This document shows, in pieces, positions 5,859-13,188 of a stretch of 13,188 nucleotides of DNA; the stretch's first letter is position 1, and every line of letters starts with the position of its first letter. Under the pieces are notes generated by a model. It was not told where the DNA came from. It worked only from the letters and a program-made list of their open reading frames with translations, and did no database searches. The translations under genes were made by a program, and so were the position numbers. The DNA is from an uncultured Elusimicrobium sp. (GTDB taxonomy: Bacteria; Elusimicrobiota; Elusimicrobia; Elusimicrobiales; Elusimicrobiaceae): the NCBI GenBank assembly GCA_902767385.1, contig CACXHA010000122.1:1-13188 (forward strand), in the 5' to 3' direction.

Positions 5859-8629
5859 TTCAAAATTGGGAAATTGTCAGCCGGGTAGAACACAGAACTA
5901 AACAGATGCACTATACGCTCCTTTTGGACGGGACCGAGCATGATGCACGCCTAATTGCCAAAAAGTTGCGCGGGTACGTTCGTAGTATCACGCCGGCACG
6001 CGCTCCGTACGTGTATGCGTTTGAATTACCTACCGATATGGATGAAGGTACACAAGATAGAATCCGCGCCGCCACTAAAGAAGGGGTGGAACTAGCCAAC
6101 AAGGTCAACCAATTTGTGCCCGGCGGAGTACTGGGGGACCCGCTATTTAATGCAGATCTTACAGAACACAAAGACTTTCCTACTTTCTTAACGCTAGACC
6201 CGTCTGCCAGTTTTTTCGAAGAACATCCCGAATTGGCTTCTAGGCAAAAACCGGGGTTGGACCTTTCCGATGTTGAAAAAATGGACCTGGCTAAAACGGG
6301 AAAACTGCCGCAAGCACACCGGGACAGTGTGTCGGAAAATTTAGAAGAAACCTGCGCCCCAAAAATTTCTCCTGCCGGGCCGGAACTTTCCACCACGGCC
6401 CAGGAAGTGTTTCAAACGCAACCTCTACAGGAAACGCTCCCACCGGTAGTGCCCCCAAATACGCCACCGGCAAAACCCGAGCCCCCTACAAATGCGCAGC
6501 CGCCAATGGCTGCCCCACCCCCTGCGCAACCCGCAGTGCCCGATTTGCAAACCCGAACGATTTCTATGGAACAAACCCAAAAGGAAAGTTCTTTGTCTAT
6601 TAGTGATAAAGACATGCTCATTAAAGACATGGAAGGGTCTGTTTTGGAAAAGATGCCGCTAGCGGATATTCTATCGGCCGAAACAAAATATGATATATTT
6701 ATGGAGGCCGACAAACCGCTCTCCACGCAAGTTACGCAGACCCAAAAAGAACAAAAAATAGCCTCTTTGCAAGAGGAAAACATAAACACTTTTAATGTTT
6801 TTGAACCGGATGTTCAAGAACCAAGCAGTACTGCTGATGTAAACGAAGTACAAGAAATTACAAATAGGCTGGCTAAGAAAACTATGGACTTTATAGAAAA
6901 ACCCACTATCCCACCGGAAAAACCCTCTTCGGCCAATTCAAACGAATTGCCTGCCGAACCCCATGTGCAAGCTTCCTCGCAAGAGGCAGAGCTCCCCGCG
7001 GGAACGCTCCCGGAGCCGCAACCTGGCGCTTCGCAGTCTTCTTCCGTTGAGATTTCATTTAATGACAAAGTACTGGAAGACACTCTCCCACCCACTACGC
7101 TTTCTACGGCGGATGATGTAAACTTGCCAGAAATTACCGTACGGACTGACTCGTCCGCCCCGCAAGTAGCCCCTTCTATGCCACCGGTACAACCGCAGGC
7201 CAACCCATCTGAGCCTCAACAACCTGCGTCTAAGACAGTCCTTCATTTAAAAAAACCTGCTGTCCCCGGAGCTACCAAAACCATTTTGCACTTGCGCCGT
7301 AAGGAAAAGGAGCCGGCAGCTCCTCAAGCAACCGTTGCCAAAACGCTTAAAAGCACCTTGGCCCCCCAACGCACAAACAAGCAAAAAACGATTGACCACT
7401 CCATTGAAATTCCGCTCTCGGAACTTAAAAAGCACAACTGGCCTTTAGAGGTACCGCTCGTGCCGACCTATACGCTAAAGAATATGGTGATGTCCGTTAA
7501 CCGTTTTGCACATGCAACGGCTATCTCGGTCATTGAAAACCCCGGCAAGCTTTACAACCCGCTCGTATTACATGGCGGAACCGGTACCGGCAAAACCCAT
7601 TTTTTAAACGCTTTAGCGTATGCGTTTAGCCAGAAATTCGGGCAAGAACATATCTTTATGACCAACGGGGTACGCCTTTCCCGCGGAATCCAACGTTACG
7701 TGCTAGAGGGCAATATCGATAAGTTTGAAAACTTTATGCAGTCCGTCAAAGTACTCTTGATTGACGATATCCACCTTTTAGCTATTAACGAACAGAACCG
7801 CGTGTTTATTTCAAAACTACTAAACACGTTTATTAAAGAGCAAAAACAGATTGTCATTACCTCTAAATATCCACCGGAAAGTTTAGAGAAATTGGAAGAA
7901 CTTATTAAATTTAAGTTGGATTCGGGCTGGATTAGTGAATTAAAACCCGCGGCCGGCAGTTCTCACTTCCGCATTGTTAAAAAAATGCTGATTGAAAACG
8001 CTATTGATTTAAATGATGAACAAATCAAGCAATTTTTCAGCGGCTCCCACATGACCTTGGGAACCATTACACGCAGTATCCGCCGGTTAAAAGTGCTTGA
8101 ATCGCTCATTTTCCCGCACTTACCCCAGGAAAAACAATCCTACGCGAGTCTTCTTGAAAAGCTCTTGGCCACTAAAGGGGAAGATCAAACCAGCAAGATT
8201 ATTTCCAAGGACCCGCAGGAAATTACCACGCTGTCAACCGTCGGGAACGGAGAGTGGGGACGCATCGGGTTTTTCTACCCGCAAAACTGTTCTGACATGA
8301 TGAACTGGATGGTCTATTCGTTACAACAACGTGCCCAAGAACTGGGTATTGAGGGTGGGTTTGACATTGTGGTCCGTTCTTCTTACGCTACGGAAAATAT
8401 CATCTCGTCTGCGTTTAAAATTGCAAACTTGTGCGATAATAAAAAGCTCAAAGGGGCCGTCGTTTTGGGGCCTCAACCCAATACGTGTGACCCCTCTGTG
8501 CGTGAAAACTTTTATGATATTTTGACGCATATGTTGGAAATTATGCTCATCCGCTGCGGCATCATCAACTACGAAGATGTTCGCCTGCCTAGCACTTACG
8601 TCAAAATCATATCCGAACTGATGAGGTAA
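5855..8629 (+). CDS. Large multidomain protein with a DnaA-like AAA+ domain, function unknown
   Basis: The protein has 924 residues. Residues 1-90 look like a small unknown alpha/beta domain. Residues 185-235 and 350-460 are Pro/Ala/Gln-rich and probably disordered, and 460-483 holds a doubled basic motif. Residues 515-770 are a DnaA-type AAA+ domain: ENPGKLYNPL (561-570), Walker A GGTGTGKTH (574-582), Walker B VLLIDD (633-638), and a sensor I-like TSKYPP (669-674). The usual DnaA box VII arginine (SRF) reads FKL (686-688), and the sensor II arginine appears replaced by Gly736. No DnaA domain IV helix-turn-helix follows. Instead 797-924 alternates strands and helices in an unknown Rossmann-like fold. 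It is therefore not a replication initiator. I see no signal peptide or membrane segment. ATG 5855 (GAGGG at 5847-5851) overlaps the deoC stop; a longer reading from 5774 lies inside deoC. It is coupled to the two lipoproteins downstream. Confidence 0.85.
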   Translation: MIQNWEIVSRVEHRTKQMHYTLLLDGTEHDARLIAKKLRGYVRSITPARAPYVYAFELPTDMDEGTQDRIRAATKEGVELANKVNQFVPGGVLGDPLFNADLTEHKDFPTFLTLDPSASFFEEHPELASRQKPGLDLSDVEKMDLAKTGKLPQAHRDSVSENLEETCAPKISPAGPELSTTAQEVFQTQPLQETLPPVVPPNTPPAKPEPPTNAQPPMAAPPPAQPAVPDLQTRTISMEQTQKESSLSISDKDMLIKDMEGSVLEKMPLADILSAETKYDIFMEADKPLSTQVTQTQKEQKIASLQEENINTFNVFEPDVQEPSSTADVNEVQEITNRLAKKTMDFIEKPTIPPEKPSSANSNELPAEPHVQASSQEAELPAGTLPEPQPGASQSSSVEISFNDKVLEDTLPPTTLSTADDVNLPEITVRTDSSAPQVAPSMPPVQPQANPSEPQQPASKTVLHLKKPAVPGATKTILHLRRKEKEPAAPQATVAKTLKSTLAPQRTNKQKTIDHSIEIPLSELKKHNWPLEVPLVPTYTLKNMVMSVNRFAHATAISVIENPGKLYNPLVLHGGTGTGKTHFLNALAYAFSQKFGQEHIFMTNGVRLSRGIQRYVLEGNIDKFENFMQSVKVLLIDDIHLLAINEQNRVFISKLLNTFIKEQKQIVITSKYPPESLEKLEELIKFKLDSGWISELKPAAGSSHFRIVKKMLIENAIDLNDEQIKQFFSGSHMTLGTITRSIRRLKVLESLIFPHLPQEKQSYASLLEKLLATKGEDQTSKIISKDPQEITTLSTVGNGEWGRIGFFYPQNCSDMMNWMVYSLQQRAQELGIEGGFDIVVRSSYATENIISSAFKIANLCDNKKLKGAVVLGPQPNTCDPSVRENFYDILTHMLEIMLIRCGIINYEDVRLPSTYVKIISELMR
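7232..7303 (+). repeat. Duplicated KT(V/I)LHL basic motif in the AAA+ protein linker
   Basis: Within the linker, KTVLHLKK (residues 460-467) and KTILHLRR (475-482) are two near-identical copies 15 residues apart in otherwise low-complexity sequence. A hydrophobic-His core flanked by basic residues looks like a short linear binding motif. A partner is not known. Confidence 0.6.
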
Positions 8630-8631
8630 TT

Positions 8632-9081
8632 ATGAAAAAACTAGGAATTTTATTGGGAATCTGCCTGGGAATCATGGCTTGCGGTCCTTCGCTTAAAACC
8701 GCTGTTAAGGACGGTAAAATTGCGCCTTCTTTTAACGATACCCTATTAGATGATGACTACTTGTGGGTGCGCGGTTTTGGGGCGGCCAACCCGAGCCATA
8801 CTAGCGACTCGCAACGCCGCATTTTAAGCCGCGAGGCCGCCATTGCCCACGCCTATCAGCGCGCGACCGAAGTGATTTACGGCGCAAACCTGGAGTCTCA
8901 TGTGCAAATTGTAGATGCCGTCAGTACCGGCAGCACCATTGATACGTCGGCCCAGGGAATCTTGCAACGTATGGAATTAGTAAGTACGGAATATTTGGAC
9001 GACGGCGGTTGCGCAGTAACCATGCGCATTAGCCGCAAAACTTTACAAGAAGCGGGCCTTACCCCGCAGGAGAAAAAATGA
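8632..9081 (+). CDS. LPP20-family lipoprotein (FlgP-like)
   Basis: This is a 149-residue lipoprotein precursor. A short basic start (MKK), a hydrophobic run and the lipobox IMAC place the lipidated Cys at residue 17. Gly at +2 is compatible with the outer membrane under the E. coli sorting rule. The mature part follows the LPP20 pattern: VRGFGAANP (47-54), a helix SREAAIAHAYQRATEVIYG (66-84), then an amphipathic strand region ending VTMRISRKTL (129-138). LPP20 proteins include Helicobacter Lpp20 and the flagellar FlgP of Vibrio and Campylobacter; the assignment is from pattern recognition. GAGG at 8623-8626 serves ATG 8632, 2 bases after the AAA+ gene's stop. The 3' end overlaps the next lipoprotein gene by 4 bp. 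Confidence 0.8.
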   Translation: MKKLGILLGICLGIMACGPSLKTAVKDGKIAPSFNDTLLDDDYLWVRGFGAANPSHTSDSQRRILSREAAIAHAYQRATEVIYGANLESHVQIVDAVSTGSTIDTSAQGILQRMELVSTEYLDDGGCAVTMRISRKTLQEAGLTPQEKK

Positions 9082-10184
9082 AAAAACTTTTAGGGTGTTT
9101 ACTTAGCGCACTGGTACTGACCAGTGCGTGCTCATCTATTCGTATCGGGCCCAAAGGAGAGGGAGAGTACGTAACGGCAGAATCGCTTGTTCCCTATAAC
9201 GAGAACGATATGCGCCAAATGAAAAAAGACGGGGAACTGGCTGCCCAAAAAGCGGCCGTTGAAAAAGTAGCCGGAGTGTTTATTTCCTCGGCCACTACCG
9301 TAGAACAAGCGCAACTGGTAGAAGACAAAATTACTTCTAAAACGGCCGGGTTTATTCGCAAATCCCACGTACAAAAAGCGTACCGCAAAGGGGACGAGTG
9401 GTACACTAAAATTAAAGCCATGGTACTGGTCAAAGACATTGGCGACGTGATTAAAGAAAGCGAAAAGGACGCGTTTACCAAAAAAACGGTATTGCTTGTA
9501 ACTTCACGCGAAATGATTGGGGAAAACATTTCCCTTTCGCAAGATTGCAAGCAAGCTATTTACCGCGTGCTTAAAACACAGCCCTATAACTTAATTAACG
9601 GGGATAACTTGAGCCAAAATAATTTGGAAGAACCCAACCCCACCATTGATAAAGCCCGTCAGGACGGGGCCCGCTTTGTAATCATGGCAGACGTAACCAC
9701 CAACCCGCTCGCCGCATTACCAGGCACGTCTTCGCCGTTTAAATCGTATCGTGCCCGCGCCAAAGCTACTGTTTACTCTACCAACAACTACGCGGTCGTT
9801 GCCGAAGGAGCCGGCCAACAAAGCGGCCTAGACCCACTGGAAAACATCGCGGCGCAAAAATCTATTTCGGCCGCGTGTGAAGCTACCGCCAAGGAACTCA
9901 TTGAGCCCATTAACGCGGCTATCAATTCCGCCAAAGTGTTCAACGTAACTATTAAAAACATCAATACCATTGAACGCCTAAAACAAGTGCAAGATATTTT
10001 GCGCTCACTACGTGAAATTGAGGACTACAATTTGGTGCGCTACGCTAATTCGGCTGCGCAGTTTGAAATCTCGGCCAATATCTCTACGCCCGAAGAACTG
10101 ACGGCTAAAATTGTACGCAAATACAATATTTACTTTACGGTACTTAACATTACACCTAATGCGGTAGTACTCAGCTTTAACTAA
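9078..10184 (+). CDS. Lipoprotein with FlgT-N-like domain
   Basis: This is a 368-residue predicted lipoprotein. After MKKLLG and a hydrophobic stretch, LTSAC puts the modified Cys at 18. It fits the permissive lipobox, though Thr at -3 is not the usual Leu. Residues about 27-120 resemble the FlgT N-terminal domain: GEGEYVTAES, then a long helix with AAQKAAVEKVAGVFISS (55-71), the segment VEDKITSKTAGFI (81-93), and a strand YTKIKAMVLV (109-118). Residues 135-285 form an alpha/beta middle region (KTVLLVTSRE, ARFVIMADV), and 287-368 a small C-terminal domain. In Vibrio FlgT builds the H-ring of the flagellar motor beside FlgO and FlgP. No other flagellar gene is in this window, so a flagellar role is unproven. 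AGGAG at 9068-9072 precedes ATG 9078. Confidence 0.75.
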   Translation: MKKLLGCLLSALVLTSACSSIRIGPKGEGEYVTAESLVPYNENDMRQMKKDGELAAQKAAVEKVAGVFISSATTVEQAQLVEDKITSKTAGFIRKSHVQKAYRKGDEWYTKIKAMVLVKDIGDVIKESEKDAFTKKTVLLVTSREMIGENISLSQDCKQAIYRVLKTQPYNLINGDNLSQNNLEEPNPTIDKARQDGARFVIMADVTTNPLAALPGTSSPFKSYRARAKATVYSTNNYAVVAEGAGQQSGLDPLENIAAQKSISAACEATAKELIEPINAAINSAKVFNVTIKNINTIERLKQVQDILRSLREIEDYNLVRYANSAAQFEISANISTPEELTAKIVRKYNIYFTVLNITPNAVVLSFN

Positions 10185-10186
10185 TT

Positions 10187-11725
10187 ATGCTTTCTACCAT
10201 CACTACTGCAACAATTAAAGGCATCGAGGGGTTTGCTGTATCCGTGGAAGTGGATATCGCCCCCGGAATGCCTACGTTAGCCGTAGTGGGGTTGCCGGAT
10301 ACCGAAGTAAAAGAAAGCAAAGAGCGCGTAACCGCCGCGGTGCGCAACAGCGGGTTTGACTTCCCACAAAAACGGGTAACTGTTAATTTAAGCCCCGGGG
10401 AACTGCGTAAAAGCGGTACGCAATTTGATTTACCCATTGCGCTAGGCATCTTGGCCGCTACCCAACAACTTTCCCCCCACGCCTGCGAAAAAATCAATCA
10501 TTTTCTCGTCTTAGGGGAACTGGCACTGGACGGTTCGTTGCGCCCTTGTGCCGGTGTGCTTCCCATGCTGATTTCATGCAAAAAGCTCGGCAAAACCGCC
10601 GTTATTCCGCCCGCCAACGCACTGGAGGGGCAAATATCTTCCGCCCCGTTTATTACGCCGCACACTTTGCGCGAACTGGCCGATTATTTGGAAGAAAAAA
10701 TTCCGCTTAGCGCCGTAGAGCTTAGCTATGTACCGGCCCCGGATGAAACCCCACAAACCGTATTAGATTTTAGCGAAGTCAAGGGACAAGCATTAGCTAA
10801 ACGCGCGTTGGAAATTGCCGCTGCCGGCGGGCATAACGTGCTGATGATTGGACTGCCGGGTACCGGCAAAAGTATGTTGGCCAAGCGTTTCCCCGGTATT
10901 TTGCCGCCGCTCACGCAAGAAGAAGCGTTGGAAATTACCAAAATTTATTCCATTTGCAATTTAATGGGCAAAAGCCGGCTGCTTACGGCGCGCCCGTTTC
11001 GCGATCCGCACCATACCATTTCGGACGTAGCTTTAATCGGCGGAGGTTCCAATCCGCGCCCCGGCGAAGTATCTTTGGCCCATAACGGCGTGTTATTTTT
11101 AGATGAATTTGCCGAGTTTTCCCGCTCTGCATTAGAGGTTCTGCGTGAGCCGTTAGAAAACGGACAAGTCACTATTTCGCGTGCCAAAGAAACGGTTTCG
11201 TACCCGGCCCGGTTTACGCTGGTGGCCGCTATGAACCCATGTCCGTGCGGAAATTTGGGAAACCCTTTAAAACCCTGCACGTGCAGCCCTATGCAAGTAA
11301 CCCGCTACAAAAACCGTATTTCCGGGCCCTTGCTGGACCGTATTGATTTAACGGTACAGCTAAACCCGGTCAAATTTACCGATTGGAACCAAAAAAGCGA
11401 AGGCGAAACTTCCGCCCAAATTCGCGCGCGCGTACTGGCGGCGCGGGAAATCCAAAAGAAACGCTTTGCCGGTACGTCCACCAACGCCAACGCGTTTATG
11501 ACTTCGGCCCAACTCAAAGAGTTTTGCAAGCTCCCCCCGGGTGCCGAAAGTATTTTAGAAGCCGCCATGCGCAAATTCGGTCTAAGCGCGCGCAGTTTAG
11601 ACAAGATTTTAAAAACGGCCCGCACCATTGCAGACCTAGAAAACAAACCAAACATTGAAACCAAACATTTAGTGGAAGTGATGCAATACCGCCCGCTGGA
11701 CCGCAAAGGAGTGGCCGACCTATGA
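10187..11725 (+). CDS. comM: YifB/ComM family AAA+ Mg-chelatase-like ATPase
   Basis: ComM is a hexameric helicase that promotes branch migration of incoming single-stranded DNA during natural transformation; in non-competent species it is called YifB. The 512 residues show the N-terminal ChlI-like domain (MLSTITTATIKGIEGF, GMPTLAVVGLPDTEVKESKERV, VNLSPGELRKSG). Walker A GLPGTGKS is at 222-229, FRDPHHTISDVALIGGG at 271-287, Walker B VLFLDE at 302-307, and a four-Cys cluster at 352, 354, 364 and 366 is a likely zinc site. The C-terminal domain (SARSLDKILKTARTIADL) is also typical. Length matches the family. ATG 10187 is 2 bases after the previous stop and has no visible ribosome site, so coupling is likely. 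It overlaps dprA by 4 bp, which supports the competence reading. Confidence 0.95.
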   Translation: MLSTITTATIKGIEGFAVSVEVDIAPGMPTLAVVGLPDTEVKESKERVTAAVRNSGFDFPQKRVTVNLSPGELRKSGTQFDLPIALGILAATQQLSPHACEKINHFLVLGELALDGSLRPCAGVLPMLISCKKLGKTAVIPPANALEGQISSAPFITPHTLRELADYLEEKIPLSAVELSYVPAPDETPQTVLDFSEVKGQALAKRALEIAAAGGHNVLMIGLPGTGKSMLAKRFPGILPPLTQEEALEITKIYSICNLMGKSRLLTARPFRDPHHTISDVALIGGGSNPRPGEVSLAHNGVLFLDEFAEFSRSALEVLREPLENGQVTISRAKETVSYPARFTLVAAMNPCPCGNLGNPLKPCTCSPMQVTRYKNRISGPLLDRIDLTVQLNPVKFTDWNQKSEGETSAQIRARVLAAREIQKKRFAGTSTNANAFMTSAQLKEFCKLPPGAESILEAAMRKFGLSARSLDKILKTARTIADLENKPNIETKHLVEVMQYRPLDRKGVADL

Positions 11726-12858
11726 ACGCGCAAATCTCTGCCGAAGAACGCCTAGCCCGTATCCGCTTAAATGCTTTCTTATACTTCCGGGCCGATTGGT
11801 TAGCGCGGCTATTGGAAATATTCGGTTCGGCACAAGAAATTTTAAAGCAAGACGCGCAAACCTTAGCACGTGAAGCCAATTTAAACCCCTCTACCGCAGC
11901 CAATTTACTCAAAGAAGCTTTTTCCATTAATCCGCAAGAAGAGTGGGAAAAAACCGAAAAACTGGGCGGTCATATTTATCTGCCCGAAGACGACGAATAT
12001 CCCCAATCTCTGCGTAACTGCAAAGAGGCCCCCATCGCACTTTATGTACTAGGCAAATTACCCGCCGAAACACAGGCCTGTGTGGGCCTGGTAGGTACGC
12101 GCAAAATTACGCCTTACGGGCGGCGCGTGGCCGAAAAACTAGCCACCGAATTGGCGCAAGCCGGCGTGGTGGTCGTGAGCGGCCTGGCCCGCGGGGTGGA
12201 TAGCACCTGCCACGCGGCCTGTGTACGCGAGAAAAAACCCACCGTAGGCGTTATCGGTACCGGAATCGGGCGTTGTTATCCGCCGGAAAACCGCGCGCTT
12301 GAAAAAGCTATTTTAGAGTACGGCGGTGCTATTGTAAGTGAGTTGCCTTTTAACAGGCCGCCCAATGCCTTCCACTTTCCACGCCGCAATCGGATGATTG
12401 CCGCGTTGTCGCAACCGATCGTCGTGATAGAAGGGGAAATAAAATCGGGCGCGCTAATTACCGCTAAACTGGCTTTAGAACAAGGTAAAGACGTGCTAGC
12501 TGTGCCCGGCCCGATAGACAGTTTGACTTCCGGGGGGCCCAACTCCCTACTTAAACAAGGGGCAGGGGTTGCCACCACCGTCGCAGATATACTAGACTAT
12601 ATACCACAGGCCCAACGCTTTGGCCTGGATAAACGATTTTTTGAACATAACGAGCAAACCCCGGTAAAACCCGAGGAAGAGTTGACCGAACGCCAACAGC
12701 AAGTGATGCAGGCGGTTGCAGACGGGCAACTTAGTTTAGACCAAGTGGCCTTGGCCATTGAGGCCGACGTGCCGGAAACGGCAGGGTTACTGTTTGAACT
12801 GGAAGTAAAAGGATTTTTGGCCTGTGAAAACGGGCTGTATAGTAAAAATAAATTTTAA
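11722..12858 (+). CDS. dprA: DNA processing protein DprA (Smf)
   Basis: DprA binds incoming single-stranded DNA and loads RecA onto it during natural transformation. The 378 residues contain an N-terminal helical SAM-like region (about 1-70) and a Rossmann-fold core with VGTRKITPYG (124-133), VVSGLARGVDSTCHAA (151-166), GTGIGRCYPPEN (179-190) and FHFPRRNRMIAALS (217-230). SGALITAKLALEQGKDVLAVPGPI follows (242-265). A C-terminal winged-helix DML1-like segment (about 320-378) completes the classic three-domain form. ATG 11722 overlaps the comM stop; AGGAG at 11707-11711 is about 10 bases away, a little far but usable with coupling. topA follows after 21 bases, a linkage also seen as smf-topA in Firmicutes. 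Confidence 0.95.
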   Translation: MNAQISAEERLARIRLNAFLYFRADWLARLLEIFGSAQEILKQDAQTLAREANLNPSTAANLLKEAFSINPQEEWEKTEKLGGHIYLPEDDEYPQSLRNCKEAPIALYVLGKLPAETQACVGLVGTRKITPYGRRVAEKLATELAQAGVVVVSGLARGVDSTCHAACVREKKPTVGVIGTGIGRCYPPENRALEKAILEYGGAIVSELPFNRPPNAFHFPRRNRMIAALSQPIVVIEGEIKSGALITAKLALEQGKDVLAVPGPIDSLTSGGPNSLLKQGAGVATTVADILDYIPQAQRFGLDKRFFEHNEQTPVKPEEELTERQQQVMQAVADGQLSLDQVALAIEADVPETAGLLFELEVKGFLACENGLYSKNKF

Positions 12859-12879
12859 TCTTACAAGGAAGTGAAAATT

Positions 12880-13188
12880 ATGGCAGCAACCGGTAAAAAA
12901 TTAGTGATTGTGGAGTCTCCCACCAAGCAAAAAACCATTAGCAAAATTTTAGGAAGTGATTTTATTGTGCGCAGCTCTTTTGGACACGTACGCGATTTGC
13001 CCCAACACGATATGGGCGTAGATATTGAGCACGATTTTACCCCCACCTATGAACCGGTGGAACGTGCCAAAAAGATGCTTAAGGAACTAACCACTTTAGC
13101 CAAAGCCGCGCCGGAAATTTACCTGGCTACCGACCCTGACCGCGAGGGCGAAGCCATCGCGTGGCACTTAATTGAACTGTTAAAATTA
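12880..13188 (+). CDS. topA: DNA topoisomerase I, 3' partial
   Basis: TopA relaxes negative supercoils by cutting one DNA strand through a tyrosine intermediate. Only the first 103 codons are in the window, covering most of the Toprim domain: LVIVESPTKQKTISKIL (8-24) with catalytic Glu12, SSFGHVRDLP (32-41), and ATDPDREGEAIAWHL (83-97) with metal-binding Asp85, Asp87 and Glu89. The active-site Tyr and zinc-binding C-terminus lie beyond the edge. ATG 12880 is preceded by the purine-rich AAGGAAGTGA (12865-12874) as ribosome site. The 21-base gap to dprA shows no terminator, so readthrough from comM-dprA is likely. Confidence 0.96.
   Translation, partial: MAATGKKLVIVESPTKQKTISKILGSDFIVRSSFGHVRDLPQHDMGVDIEHDFTPTYEPVERAKKMLKELTTLAKAAPEIYLATDPDREGEAIAWHLIELLKL

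Noticed and set aside
5207..5941. 244-residue minus-strand reading frame
   Set aside because: It is antisense to deoC, whose family motifs are complete, and it resembles no known protein.
5855..8629. Annotation as chromosomal replication initiator dnaA
   Set aside because: There is no DnaA domain IV, the regulatory arginines appear missing, no DnaA boxes were noticed nearby and dnaN is not adjacent.

Overview
This 13.2 kb window comes from a Gram-negative (lipid A-making) bacterium. Every gene is on the + strand, they are tightly packed, and many join through 4-8 bp overlaps. The gene order lpxD-lpxC-fabZ-lpxA followed by lpxI is not the proteobacterial lpxD-fabZ-lpxA-lpxB order. Together with the style of the proteins it suggests a deep-branching phylum, and Elusimicrobiota (Elusimicrobium-like) is my best guess. 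That assignment is an inference and was not tested against any database.

Region 1 (1-3726) is a lipid A operon. It holds lpxD (N-terminus cut by the window edge), lpxC, fabZ, lpxA and lpxI, covering the first acylations, the deacetylation, supply of the 3-hydroxyacyl precursor, and pyrophosphate cleavage of UDP-diacylglucosamine. Region 2 (3727-4457) is the only loose part of the window. A strong sigma70-type promoter overlaid by two abutting inverted repeats drives a 127-residue protein of phage-like character (DUF6291-like) that ends in a Thr-Glu repeat. A stem-loop and a weaker candidate promoter for tpiA follow.

Region 3 (4458-5858) holds tpiA and deoC, central carbon and deoxynucleoside-sugar metabolism meeting at glyceraldehyde-3-phosphate. 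Region 4 (5855-10184) is the least familiar part. A 924-residue protein carries a DnaA-type AAA+ domain but has neither the DnaA DNA-binding domain nor recognisable arginine-finger and sensor II arginines. It has an unknown N-terminal domain, a long Pro-rich linker and an unknown C-terminal alpha/beta domain. Two coupled lipoproteins follow, one LPP20-like (FlgP-type) and one with a FlgT-N-like domain.

Region 5 (10187-13188) is a DNA uptake and processing set: comM (YifB), dprA and the start of topA. ComM and DprA act on incoming single-stranded DNA in natural transformation, and TopA relaxes negative supercoils. The strongest candidate for an undescribed system is the AAA+ plus two-lipoprotein block in region 4. 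The second is the promoter-operator arrangement in front of the small phage-like gene.
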